DNA from: Undibacterium piscinae
Lineage (GTDB): Bacteria > Pseudomonadota > Gammaproteobacteria > Burkholderiales > Burkholderiaceae_D
Direction: 5' to 3'
DNA length: 64,000 nucleotides
Assembly: GCA_003970805.2 (NCBI GenBank)
Contig: CP051152.1
Location: forward strand, 2,914,001-2,978,000
The notes under the pieces were generated by a model that worked only from the letters and a program-made list of their open reading frames with translations, was not told the DNA's origin and made no database searches. The position numbers were made by a program, and so were the translations under genes. Positions 21,725 through 29,810 of the stretch are shown here, one piece after another (the stretch's first letter is position 1; each line of letters starts with the position of its first letter).

Positions 21725-22207
21725 ATGAAGATTGAAATACGCCAAGCCACCGTCAGCGATGCTGCGCTGATCCACCACTACATCACCGAACTGGCGATCT
21801 ATGAAAAAGCGCAGCATGAAGTCATCGCCAGTGTCGCAGATATTGAGCGCAGCTTGTTTGCAGCCGATAGCCCGGCACATGGGCTGATCTGCCTGATAGA
21901 CGGACTAGCGGTCGGCTTTGCCATCTATTTCTACAGCTACTCGACCTGGTTAGGCCGTAAGGGTATGTATCTGGAGGATTTATACATCTCCCCCGAACAT
22001 CGCGGTAGCGGTGCCGGCAAAACAATGCTGCGCCATTTAGCAGGCATTGCTCGCGAAACAGGTTGCGGCCGTCTGGAATGGAGCGTGCTGGATTGGAACG
22101 AGCCAGCGATCCAATTCTATTTATCCTTGGGTGCTAGTCCACAAGACGAGTGGATACGCTATCGATTAGCTGGCGATACCTTAACGGCGTTTGCGCGTGG
22201 CGATTGA
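21725..22207 (+). CDS. GNAT acetyltransferase, diamine N-acetyltransferase-like
   Basis: 160 residues. The order matches spermidine/diamine N-acetyltransferases: IEIRQATVSDAALIHHYITE at the start, then AVGFAIYFYSYSTW, YLEDLYISPEHRGSGAGKTM (acetyl-CoA loop RGSGAGK at about residues 97-103) and ARETGCGRLEWSVLDWNEPA with the conserved WSVLDWN before the last strand. It likely acetylates a polyamine or amino acid. The ribosome-binding site is weak (GGGAAGCC). Divergent to the LysR gene. Confidence 0.9.
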   Translation: MKIEIRQATVSDAALIHHYITELAIYEKAQHEVIASVADIERSLFAADSPAHGLICLIDGLAVGFAIYFYSYSTWLGRKGMYLEDLYISPEHRGSGAGKTMLRHLAGIARETGCGRLEWSVLDWNEPAIQFYLSLGASPQDEWIRYRLAGDTLTAFARGD

Positions 22208-22268
22208 TGACATGCAAGCGCAAATAGGTTTATTGACTGCGTACAACCGAAGCTAACTGGCTGAAATC

Positions 22269-22335
22269 GTTTGCGCAATATCCATGCGCCTCCTGGCAGC
22301 ATTTCGGCCTGGAAGCCGCATGGGGATTGCGGGTT
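22269..22335. repeat. ~70 bp dispersed palindromic repeat, copy C
   Basis: TTTGCGCAATATCCATGCG at the left and CCGCATGGGGATTGCGGGT at the right, with an altered centre (CGGCCTGGAAGCCG). It follows the GNAT stop codon by about 60 bases. Confidence 0.8.
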
Positions 22336-22343
22336 AGCTCTTA

Positions 22344-22466
22344 GGGAACTTCTAAAAACCCGTTAATCGGGATGCAGCGCAAGGCGCAAACCGGAGCAAT
22401 ACGTCGGTATTGCGAGGATATGCAACGCCGCGATGCGCCCGAGTATGGGGTTTTTAGAAGTTCTCC
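22344..22466. repeat. ~120 bp palindromic element with AACTTCTAAAAACCC ends
   Basis: GGGAACTTCTAAAAACCC at 22344-22361 is matched at the other end by GGGGTTTTTAGAAGTTCTCC at 22447-22466. The inner part (GATGCAGCGCAAGGCGCAAA, CAATACGTCGGTATTG, AACGCCGCGATGCGCCC) also folds on itself. Its plan, long terminal inverted repeat plus central hairpin, is the same as that of 10851-10950, but the sequence differs. Confidence 0.85.
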
Positions 22467-22503
22467 TTAAAAAGAACGATGCTGCGCTCTTTAGTTCAAT
22501 AGC

Positions 22504-22980
22504 TTAATTCCTACGCTCGACGCGCGCTGCAAAACAACCACGTCGGGCAAAATGCACGTGCAGATAATTGACTTCTGGCTTGCTCAAAAAATGCCTTAGC
22601 AGTGCTGGCAATTCGCTGCCGCTGGCCACCTCGGCATCGACCATACGATCGCTACTATCGAAGGCGCGCACAGAAAATAGCCGGTGTGCCTGATCTAACA
22701 TGGGCGGTAGCCTATCGACAAACAGTGGTGCTAGCAACGCATCACGGCGCACAAAGATTGGGCCCTTAGCCTGATAGGCGGAGCTGGTTTCTAAATGCGC
22801 AAAATTGAGCAATAAAAGTTCTTCTCCTATCGCCGCATCTTGCAGGCTAACCCTGCAAGGGAAGCTGAGCTCTTCATCGGCAATGTGCCGGTCTATCCCT
22901 TGCACGCTCAGCTCTGCATCGCTGAGCGAAAACAAGTGTGTAAATTGCGCAGGCGCGAGACCGCGGATTTGAAATGTCAT
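22504..22980 (-). CDS. DUF1203 family protein
   Basis: 158 residues, soluble, no signal peptide. The core FPCRVSLQDAAIGEELLLLN and the following AKGPIFVRRDAL (GPIFVR) are the signatures I associate with DUF1203. A late conserved segment reads NYLHVHFARRGCFAARVERR. The function of this family is not established. The gene stands alone, transcribed towards the palindromic elements and away from the chr operon. Confidence 0.75.
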   Translation of the reverse strand: MTFQIRGLAPAQFTHLFSLSDAELSVQGIDRHIADEELSFPCRVSLQDAAIGEELLLLNFAHLETSSAYQAKGPIFVRRDALLAPLFVDRLPPMLDQAHRLFSVRAFDSSDRMVDAEVASGSELPALLRHFLSKPEVNYLHVHFARRGCFAARVERRN

Positions 22981-23129
22981 GGCTTACTCCAGCTGAATGT
23001 AAGCCAACAGTATCAGGCGGCGAGGCCTAAGCGTCGCGCCATTTTCGGACGCCAAATGCCACAACACAAGTGGCTAAGCGTTACTGCCACTTACTTTTGA
23101 AGCAAGTGTTTTTGCCGGATTGAAAATCG

Positions 23130-23197
23130 CTTGCGCAATATCCATGCGGCTCTTGGCACCCTATTGGCCTGCAGGCCGCATCGGATATACGTGTCGG
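23130..23197. repeat. ~70 bp dispersed palindromic repeat, copy D
   Basis: CTTGCGCAATATCCATGCGGC at the left, TATTGGCCTGCAGGCCGCAT in the centre and right. One of the best preserved copies, lying in the 320 bp gap upstream of chrB. Confidence 0.85.
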
Positions 23198-23265
23198 GCT
23201 TTAGATGTGAGCATTTGGCAGCCTGGCTCGATTTTCAAGTTGTTCATTCATGTCTAAAAATATTC

Positions 23266-23301
23266 TTGTAGAGATAAATACAGTAATGTAGTATTCGTTA
23301 C
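23266..23301 (+). promoter_or_regulatory. chrB promoter, close to the start codon
   Basis: TTGTAG at 23266-23271 and TAGTAT at 23289-23294 are separated by exactly 17 bases. Transcription would start at about 23301, almost at the ATG (23302), and no ribosome-binding site is seen, so the mRNA may be leaderless. ATGTA/TACAT arms at 23286-23290 and 23299-23303 overlap this promoter and could be an operator, possibly for ChrB itself. Confidence 0.45.
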
Positions 23302-24288
23302 ATGGATAATTCAAAAAAACTTAGCGACACCTCCGCATGGTTACTGCTGGTGGTGTCCCTGCCCACTCAGAGTGCAACGGCGCGCATGCGTATCTGGCGC
23401 GCCTTCAAAACCCTGGGCTGCGCTGCGCTGCGTGATGGTGCTTATCTGCTGCCTGCCACAGACATGCACAGCGCTGCCCTGCAAGAACTCGCCGACGAAT
23501 GTGCACGCGAAGGCGGTAGCGCCTGGCTCATGCAGGTGGCCCCGGCAAGCTCGGCGGATGCGCCTGCTTACGCCCTGTTATTCGAGCGCAGCGCCGACTT
23601 TGCGAGCCTGATCGCGTCGTGGAAGACGCTGGCAGCGACCCTGCCCTCACTCACGGTGAGCGAGCTGACTCGGCTGCAGAAAAAGCTATTACGCGAGTAC
23701 CAGGCATTGCTGGCCATAGATTTTTTTCCCGGCGAATCTAGTCTGGAGGCCGAAGTCGCGTGGAGTGATTTCAAACAACGTGTGGAGCGGGTACTGTCGC
23801 CGGATGAGCCGCAGGGTAGCGAGGCTCAGATCGCCCGTCTAGACATCGCCGATTATCAAGCTCGTTTGTGGGCGACCCGCCGAAGTCTGTGGGTGGATCG
23901 GGTCGCCAGCGCGTGGTTGATCCAGCGTTTTATTGACACTGCGGCACGCTTTCTATGGTTGTCCAAGCCAGCCGACTGCCCGCCCCAGGCGCTCGGTTTC
24001 GACTTCGATGGCGCCGCCTTTAGCCATGTGGGCGAGCGGGTCAGCTTTGAAACCCTGATGGCCAGCTTTGGACTAGAGGATGACCCGGCGCTGTTGCGCA
24101 TGGGTGCCATGGTGCGATCGCTGGACATCGGGGACGGACAGGTTGCCGAAGGCGCTGGCTTTGAAGCCATGCTGGCCGGTGCCCGCGAGCGCCTGCCTGA
24201 CGATGACGCGCTGCTGGCAGAGGTGGGTGGTGTACTCGATTCTCTGTATGCACATTTCGGCCGCGCGCCTGCGCGCGCCAAGACTTGA
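23302..24288 (+). CDS. chrB: chromate resistance regulator/protein ChrB
   Basis: 328 residues. The N-terminal half (SAWLLLVVSLPTQSATARMR, RIWRAFKTLGCAALRDGAYL) and the second half (LWATRRSLWVDRVASAWLIQ, RFIDTAARFLWL) match ChrB of chromate-resistance operons. ChrB is a chromate-sensing regulator that improves ChrA-dependent resistance. It is followed 16 bases later by chrA and then by an SOD-rhodanese fusion, so all three are likely one transcript. Normal length. A leaderless start is possible (see promoter). Confidence 0.9.
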   Translation: MDNSKKLSDTSAWLLLVVSLPTQSATARMRIWRAFKTLGCAALRDGAYLLPATDMHSAALQELADECAREGGSAWLMQVAPASSADAPAYALLFERSADFASLIASWKTLAATLPSLTVSELTRLQKKLLREYQALLAIDFFPGESSLEAEVAWSDFKQRVERVLSPDEPQGSEAQIARLDIADYQARLWATRRSLWVDRVASAWLIQRFIDTAARFLWLSKPADCPPQALGFDFDGAAFSHVGERVSFETLMASFGLEDDPALLRMGAMVRSLDIGDGQVAEGAGFEAMLAGARERLPDDDALLAEVGGVLDSLYAHFGRAPARAKT

Positions 24289-24304
24289 AAAAGAAAAGAT
24301 AAGC

Positions 24305-25510
24305 ATGAGCGACACCAATACCAACACCACCACCACACAACAACTTGCCAGCCCGGCGCGCTACTCGCTGTGGCAACTGGTGTGCTACATGCTGGCGCTG
24401 GGCAGTTGCGGCTTTGGCGGCCCGGTTGCCCTGGTTGGCTATATGTACCGTGATCTGGTGGAGCGCCGTCTGTGGATTTCCGAGAGTGATTACAAGGAGG
24501 GCATGGCGTTAGCGCAGCTAATGCCCGGTCCGCTGGCGGCCCAGCTTGCCATCTACCTGGGCTATGTGCATTACCGCGTGCTGGGCGCCACGCTGGCCGG
24601 CATCGCCTTCGTGCTGCCCTCGTTTTTGATGGTACTGGGCATTGGCGCCGCCTACGTAGAATTTGGCGGGATAGCCTGGATGCAGGCGGTGTTTTACGGC
24701 GTGGGTGCCGCCGTGATAGGCATCATTGCCATGAGTGCCTACAAGCTCACCAGCAAGAACATAGGGCGCGATAAGCTGCTATGGGCGATCTACCTGGTCA
24801 GCGCCATCCTTACCTTGTTAACTCAGTCCGAAAGTGTCTGGCTGTTCCTGGGCGCGGGCCTGCTGGTCTGGTTGCTGAGGGTGCCGCCAAAACGCTGGTT
24901 AGGCGGGCGCCTGCATGGTGTCGCTGCCGTGCTGCCGCTGGCCGCTGTGCTGGCTGCCGCTAGCAGCCAGTGGGATTTGCTGGCGCAGCTTGGCGCCTTC
25001 TTTGCCTACGCTGGTAGCTTCGTGTTTGGTAGCGGCCTGGCGATCGTGCCGTTTCTATACAGCGGCGTGGTGACCGAGCACCATTGGCTTAACGACCGCC
25101 AGTTTGTGGATGCGGTCGCGGTGGCGATGATCACGCCGGGCCCGGTGGTCATCACGACCGCTTTCATTGGCTACCTGGTAGCCGGTTTCTGGGGTGCCTT
25201 GGTGGCCGCGCTCGCGACCTTTATACCGTGTTACCTGCTCACCATATTACCGGCACCGTATTTCAAAAAACATGGCAAACAGCCCGGCATCGTTGCCTTC
25301 GTGGACGGGGTGACTGCCGCGGCCATCGGTGCGCTCACCGGCGCCGTGCTGGTGATCGCGCAACGCTCTATCACTGACCTGGTGACGGCGCTACTCGCGC
25401 TTGCCACGCTGGTAGTGCTGTGGCGCTTCAAAAAAATCCCTGAACCGGCGATCGTGTTGGTGGCCGCGTTGCTGGGACTGATGTTGTATCCCCTGCTGTC
25501 CCATCCCTAA
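24305..25510 (+). CDS. chrA: chromate efflux transporter ChrA
   Basis: 401 residues from ATG 24305; a longer frame to 24080 overlaps chrB and is ignored. An AAAGAAAAGATAAGC sequence precedes the start. The protein is the long (two-domain) CHR type: LALGSCGFGGPVALVGYMYR, MALAQLMPGPLAAQLAIYLG and the second half with FVFGSGLAIVPFLYSGVV, MITPGPVVITTAFIGYLVAG. Both PGP motifs and FGG/FGS are present. About ten membrane helices. It pumps chromate out, usually driven by the proton gradient. Confidence 0.95.
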   Translation: MSDTNTNTTTTQQLASPARYSLWQLVCYMLALGSCGFGGPVALVGYMYRDLVERRLWISESDYKEGMALAQLMPGPLAAQLAIYLGYVHYRVLGATLAGIAFVLPSFLMVLGIGAAYVEFGGIAWMQAVFYGVGAAVIGIIAMSAYKLTSKNIGRDKLLWAIYLVSAILTLLTQSESVWLFLGAGLLVWLLRVPPKRWLGGRLHGVAAVLPLAAVLAAASSQWDLLAQLGAFFAYAGSFVFGSGLAIVPFLYSGVVTEHHWLNDRQFVDAVAVAMITPGPVVITTAFIGYLVAGFWGALVAALATFIPCYLLTILPAPYFKKHGKQPGIVAFVDGVTAAAIGALTGAVLVIAQRSITDLVTALLALATLVVLWRFKKIPEPAIVLVAALLGLMLYPLLSHP

Positions 25511-25534
25511 GCTCACACATTGAAGGAAAAATCC

Positions 25535-26455
25535 ATGGACCTGCAACTTCAAGCCCTGAGCATCGAGCTGAATAGCCTCACAGGCTTGTCGCCCGCACTG
25601 ATACAGAGTCATCATGAAAACAATTATGCCGGTGCGGTCAAGCGGCTCAAGGCGATACGCGCACAACTGGCGCAGCTGGACTGGGCCAGCGCGCCGGGTT
25701 TTCAGATCAACGGCTTGAAGCGCGAAGAGCTGGTCGCTAGCAATTCTGCGGTGCTGCATGAGCTGTATTTCGATGCGCTAGGTGGCAATGGTGTGCTGCC
25801 ATCGAATGGGCTCGCGATCGCCTTGACACGTGATTTTGGTTCGGTGGCACGCTGGCAAGCCGAGTTCAGCGCCTTGGCCAAGGCGATGGGCGGTGGCTCG
25901 GGGTGGGCGATCCTGGCCTGGTCGGCACGCGAGGGTCGGCTAGTCAATCATTGGGCCGCCGACCACACCCATATGCTGGCCGGTGCCAGCGCGCTGCTCG
26001 CCCTGGACATGTACGAACATGCCTATCACATGGATTTCGGCGCCAAAGCGGCGGCCTATGTGGACGCATTCATGCAAAATATCCGTTGGGATGCGGTGTA
26101 CCGCCGCTATGGCGCGGCAGTGGCGGGTGATGCCGCAGCATTGGGCGTAGGTATAGCTGCACTCGACAATGCAGCGGCAAGCCTGATCGATGTACGGCGC
26201 GCGGAAGACTTCGCCGCGGCCAGCGACATGCTGGCCGGTGCCAGTTGGTACGATCCGGCGTTGTTGGCCCAGTGGAGTGGCACGCTAGACCGCACACGGC
26301 CAGTCTTGGTGTATTGCGTCAAGGGCTTAGACATTGGTCGCTCGGCGGCGCTGTCCTTGCGTGCGCGTGGCTTCGAGGTGCGTTACCTGAGTGGCGGGAT
26401 TGAAGCCTGCCGCAGCGCCGGCATAAGCTTGCAAGCCAAAGCAGACTTGGCTTGA
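25535..26455 (+). CDS. iron superoxide dismutase-rhodanese fusion (ChrC-ChrE type)
   Basis: 306 residues from ATG 25535 (GAAGGA site 8 bases before). Residues 1-200 are an iron/manganese SOD: QSHHENNYAGAVKRL (first metal histidine), MGGGSGWAILAW, and ALDMYEHAYHMDFGAKAAAY carrying the DxxxH pair. Residues ~210-300 are a rhodanese domain: ASLIDVRRAEDF, then VLVYCVKGLDIGRSAALSLR with the active-site Cys and RYLSGGIEACR. In other chr operons these are separate genes (chrC for SOD, chrE for rhodanese). Here they are fused in frame, downstream of chrBA by 24 bases. It likely detoxifies superoxide and handles Cr(VI)-thiol adducts; the combined role is inferred. Confidence 0.88.
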   Translation: MDLQLQALSIELNSLTGLSPALIQSHHENNYAGAVKRLKAIRAQLAQLDWASAPGFQINGLKREELVASNSAVLHELYFDALGGNGVLPSNGLAIALTRDFGSVARWQAEFSALAKAMGGGSGWAILAWSAREGRLVNHWAADHTHMLAGASALLALDMYEHAYHMDFGAKAAAYVDAFMQNIRWDAVYRRYGAAVAGDAAALGVGIAALDNAAASLIDVRRAEDFAAASDMLAGASWYDPALLAQWSGTLDRTRPVLVYCVKGLDIGRSAALSLRARGFEVRYLSGGIEACRSAGISLQAKADLA

Positions 26456-26539
26456 GATGCAAGGCGGAGCGTGTCCTTAAAACAGTCACGATCCGCCGCA
26501 TTGCGGCTAGCCTAGAATTTTTGCAAAATCAGAACTTGT

Positions 26540-26605
26540 CTGCGCATATTCCATGCGGCTCGTGGCATGATATTGCTCCGCAGAGCGCATGAAATATGCG
26601 TATGC
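26540..26605. repeat. ~70 bp dispersed palindromic repeat, copy E
   Basis: GTCTGCGCATATTCCATGCGGC at the left, then a changed centre (GCTCCGCAGAGCGCAT) and GAAATATGCGTATGC at the right. It precedes alkB copy 2; the half copy at 16603 is its counterpart before alkB copy 1. Confidence 0.8.
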
Positions 26606-26636
26606 ACTTTCGCCTTCCTAAAACAGAATACAAAAA

Positions 26637-27242
26637 ATGGATTTATTTGACGACTTAGACGCCGCACACAATTTATTACCCAAAGATGGTGTCGTCAATT
26701 ATTACGGCAAACTCTTGCCAGCCAAACAGGCAGATGATTATTTCGCCTGTTTAATGCAGAGCATCGCATGGGAAAATGATCAGGCGCTGATCTATGGAAA
26801 ACTGATACTGACCAAACGAAAAGTAGCCTGGTATGGCGACAAAAAATTTGAATACACCTATTCAAATACCACCAAGCACGCCCTGCCGTGGACCGCAGAA
26901 TTATTAGAATTAAAAGCACTTGTCGAACAGAGAACCGGCGAAAAATTTAATTCTTGCCTGCTCAATTTGTACCATGACGGTGAAGAAGGCATGGCCTGGC
27001 ATAGCGATGCCGAAAAAGATTTGAAAAAAAATGGCGCGATCGGCTCCTTAAGTTTTGGCGCAGAACGAAAATTTGCCTTCAAACACAAAGTCAGCCAAGA
27101 AATCGTTTCCTTAGTCTTGGCGCACGGCAGCCTATTGGTGATGAAAGGCACAACGCAAAGCCATTGGCTGCACCGGCTACCACCGAGCAAACGCATCAGC
27201 GCAGCCAGAATCAACCTCACCTTCAGAAGCATAGACAGGTAA
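26637..27242 (+). CDS. alkB: AlkB-like 2-oxoglutarate/Fe(II)-dependent dioxygenase (copy 2)
   Basis: 201 residues, about 97% the same as the protein at 16693. All catalytic residues (HSD, distal His, Arg in ARINLTFR) are kept. Differences are mostly conservative and the DNA has many third-position changes, so the duplication is not brand new and both copies seem under purifying selection. The 3' flank shows more changes than the gene. Both copies have the same start context (AGAATACAAAAA before ATG). Confidence 0.9.
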   Translation: MDLFDDLDAAHNLLPKDGVVNYYGKLLPAKQADDYFACLMQSIAWENDQALIYGKLILTKRKVAWYGDKKFEYTYSNTTKHALPWTAELLELKALVEQRTGEKFNSCLLNLYHDGEEGMAWHSDAEKDLKKNGAIGSLSFGAERKFAFKHKVSQEIVSLVLAHGSLLVMKGTTQSHWLHRLPPSKRISAARINLTFRSIDR

Positions 27243-27352
27243 AGACGGTGGGTTGCGGCCAAGCGACCAGCAAAAGGGCAGCATCAGCCGGGCGTAATTT
27301 CAGCGCGATGCTGAGCTGCAAGCTGCTTGAGTATTTGAAATATCAGAATTTG

Positions 27353-27420
27353 ACTGCGCAATTTGCATGCGGCTCGTGGCACGATATGGGCCTGCAGGCC
27401 GCGTGGAATATGCGTGTTGG
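27353..27420. repeat. ~70 bp dispersed palindromic repeat, copy F
   Basis: GACTGCGCAATTTGCATGCGGC at the left; GGGCCTGCAGGCCGCG and GGAATATGCGTGTTGG at the right. Lies in the duplicated alkB unit, partner of 17409. Confidence 0.85.
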
Positions 27421-27555
27421 CTTTTGAAATTTAGAAATATTCAGTAAAAAAATAATCCAAGCTGCACCGTATGATTCGATTGCGCGCTAGCGGTGCTGTG
27501 ATTTGAATTCTTAGCGCTCCATGCCGAACTAAATCTCAAGCAAAGCTGCAATAAA

Positions 27556-27891
27556 CTAAGCCAACTTGGCAACGACCAGGTCAATAAAACTGCGCACTTT
27601 GGCACTAGGCCGTATCTCTGCCCGGCGCACCACATGCAAGGCACGTGAAGGCAGCTCCCAATCGGGTAATAACAAGACCAAGTGACCGGCAGCGATAGAG
27701 GCTTCCAGCATTGCGTCGGTCTGCACCACAACACCCATGCTCACTGCGGCGGCCAATAATGCCTGGCAAGACGGGCTGGCCGCCGCCAGCATGCGGCTAG
27801 CCCTTAAGGGGCGGGCGATCAAATCAGCACCACAACACCCATATCTGACAAAGCGGCGGAGCATCAAGCCACATGCAATCGCCCACAACAC
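27556..27891 (-). pseudogene. LysR regulator C-terminal remnant
   Basis: The open frame contains DLIARPLRASRMLAAASPSC, then GVVVQTDAMLEASIAAGHLV, LLPDWELPSRALHVVRRAEI and KVRSFIDLVVAKL. These are the successive blocks of the effector domain of LysR regulators (ARPLRxSR, LPxWELPSR, RSFIDFLV). The DNA-binding domain is missing, and about 30-50 residues between the first two blocks appear lost, so this is a remnant. Confidence 0.65.
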
Positions 27892-27971
27892 CGCGAAAAA
27901 ATGTCCGCCATGTTTGTTCAGGTGTAGTCATCAATTCGCCCCTCTAATCCGGCGCAGATATGCCAGCGGCT

Positions 27972-29015
27972 TTATTCATCATCGCATCCAGGTCCACGCT
28001 CCGGCTTGATCTGCTTGAGTACCCTGTCGAAGTCGCTCTCAAACAATCGGTCTTGCACGATGCGGTATTTTTCGAACTCGCTTTCGGCGTGAGTTTTGGC
28101 CAGTTCGGCCGAGACCTTGCCACCATCGCGCAAAATCTCGCGGTCAGTAAATTCCAGAAAAGTATCCAGTCGTTTTGCCCAATCTTCCATCGTCATCGGA
28201 ATATTTCGTCGGGCGCGATCTTCGGCCAGGTCGAGATAGGCATTGACGATACGGCCTAGCGATTCCAGTTCGTCTTGATTCAGATAATTCTTGGCGACGA
28301 CCACATCAGTTTTAAGGATCTTGCCGTCAGGTGCCTGCTCCCAGGAACTCAGGCCCATGCACGCCTTGCCACTGTCGGCGCGCTGCACGATGAGTTCAGC
28401 AGCGGTGTGACCGTGAATCGCAAAATGCAGCTTGTTCTGGACCTTGGCAAAAAAAGCTTTGGTCGTCGGCGCAGCCTTGTTGTAGTCAAGCGCGGTCGAA
28501 TAAATATCCGTGACTTTCTGGTAGAACCTGCGCTCGCTAAGGCGAATCTCGCGGATTTCTGCCAGCAGGTGCTCGAAATAATCCTCGCCGAGAAAAGCAC
28601 CGTTTTCCATGCGCTTCTTGTCGAGCACATAGCCTTTGATTGCGAACTCACGCAGGATCTGCGTCGCCCATTGCCGGAACTGGGTAGCGCGCAGCGAGTT
28701 GACGCGGTAACCTACTGAGATAATGGCGTCGAGGTTGTAGAAATCGATACTACGGCCCACTTCACGATCACCTTCGGTCTGAACTGTCCGGAATTTCCGG
28801 ATAGTTGCCTCTCGCTGGATTTCGCCGGACTCGTAGATGTTTTTGAGGTGTTCGCTGATGGTACGGACATCAACGGCGAAGAGCTCGGCCATCAGTTTTT
28901 GCGTCAGCCAGACGGTGTCGTTCTCGTAGCGCGCCTCGATGCTCTGCTCACCAGCCTGGCCGGTAAACATCAGAAATTCTGCAGTGCTGTTGCGGATCAG
29001 TTTTTTGTCGCTCAT
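27972..29015 (-). CDS. rhuM: RhuM family protein
   Basis: 347 residues from ATG 29015 (MSDKKLIRNSTAEFLMFTGQ); ATG 29027 is an alternative. It has the RhuM pattern: ENDTVWLTQKLMAELFAVDV (a helix-turn-helix-like N-terminus), then TISEHLKNIYESGE, FYNLDAIISVGYRVNSLRAT and ATQFRQWATQILREFAIKGY, and a C-terminal helical half. First described as a Salmonella pathogenicity-island protein, the family is widespread in mobile and defence DNA, and its biochemical role is not established. The N-terminal half resembles phage anti-repressor/KilA-N-like proteins. Located in a decayed accessory tract next to a NACHT fragment. Confidence 0.85.
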   Translation of the reverse strand: MSDKKLIRNSTAEFLMFTGQAGEQSIEARYENDTVWLTQKLMAELFAVDVRTISEHLKNIYESGEIQREATIRKFRTVQTEGDREVGRSIDFYNLDAIISVGYRVNSLRATQFRQWATQILREFAIKGYVLDKKRMENGAFLGEDYFEHLLAEIREIRLSERRFYQKVTDIYSTALDYNKAAPTTKAFFAKVQNKLHFAIHGHTAAELIVQRADSGKACMGLSSWEQAPDGKILKTDVVVAKNYLNQDELESLGRIVNAYLDLAEDRARRNIPMTMEDWAKRLDTFLEFTDREILRDGGKVSAELAKTHAESEFEKYRIVQDRLFESDFDRVLKQIKPERGPGCDDE

Positions 29016-29063
29016 GTTGAGTCCCATTTTCTTGCGCGAATCGGGAATGTAAAAAGTACGCAA

Positions 29064-29810
29064 ATATTACCGCAAAAATCAATAAACAACTGAATATTTA
29101 ATCAGTTATTTATTGCATTGTTAGAGTAATGATTTCAATCACTAGCCGCCCGCTACGTGGGCAGAGAAACAAGCCATTCTGTGCTATCCATCAACCCAAC
29201 TAGAAGTGACCGAGACCGTGTATTTGAATCGCATCAATCAAAGCAAAATCAGAATATAAATCCTCGCCATACCGTTGCGTGCGGATGTGATTAATGGGGC
29301 GAAACGGTTTGTGATTGAGAATGTATTTCGGTTTGAAGAGCAATGAGCATAAAGAGGTATTGAGCATCAATTATTTGCGCCGATGCTGACCCATATTGTT
29401 AATGCGATGCATAGCCTTGCCGGTTCTGAGTTACAAACTTACTGAAATCGACCGCGCAATCCCTATGCGGCTTGTGGCGGCATATTGGCCTGCAGACCGC
29501 ATGGAATATGCGTATTGGGGGTTTTGATTGCGCCGCAATGCAATTTCATTCTATTAAATTTCGTGTAGGGTTGAAGGATTGATTCTACGAGAACCGACCG
29601 AATACCCTCTTAGTTGACGGCGCTTCGGTCTTTTTGAAGAAAAATTCTGGCTTTGCATCGGAAATTGGAGCGAGAATACAAGTGGCTATACCCAATGCAG
29701 GCGTAGCAAAAGGATCCATTTTTTCCATTGCTCAGTAACTTTTTCCGCATATTCTTTTACAGGATTCAATGCAATTTCATTCATTAAATTTCGGTAGGGT
29801 TGAAGGAAGT
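29064..29810. other. 750 bp non-coding tract with repeats
   Basis: No gene is recognised. It holds one palindromic repeat (29452-29520) and a ~43 bp direct repeat: CAATGCAATTTCATTCTATT at 29536-29578 and CAATGCAATTTCATTCATTA at 29767-29807, each ending GTAGGGTTGAAGGA. The second copy ends 4 bases before the stop of the NACHT remnant. The rest is AT-rich debris. Confidence 0.5.
29452..29520. repeat. ~70 bp dispersed palindromic repeat, copy G
   Basis: CCGCGCAATCCCTATGCGGC at the left; ATATTGGCCTGCAGACCGCA and GGAATATGCGTATTGG at the right. Confidence 0.8.

Larger units (their letters stand above)
26571..27464 (+). repeat. ~900 bp direct repeat around alkB, copy 2
   Basis: Second unit of the 16601-17520 duplication, in the same orientation and beginning 9.97 kb downstream. 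It includes the right half of a palindromic repeat, alkB and its 3' flank with another repeat (27353-27420), ending in the AAATATTCAGTAAAAAAATAA block. Confidence 0.85.

Noticed and set aside
24080..24304. Extended N-terminus for chrA
   Set aside because: The upstream part overlaps chrB, has no homology-like features and no ribosome-binding site; ATG 24305 is the natural start.
27737..28009. + strand frame opposite the LysR remnant and the rhuM end
   Set aside because: Composition and codon pattern are those of an antisense shadow; no start signal or family pattern.
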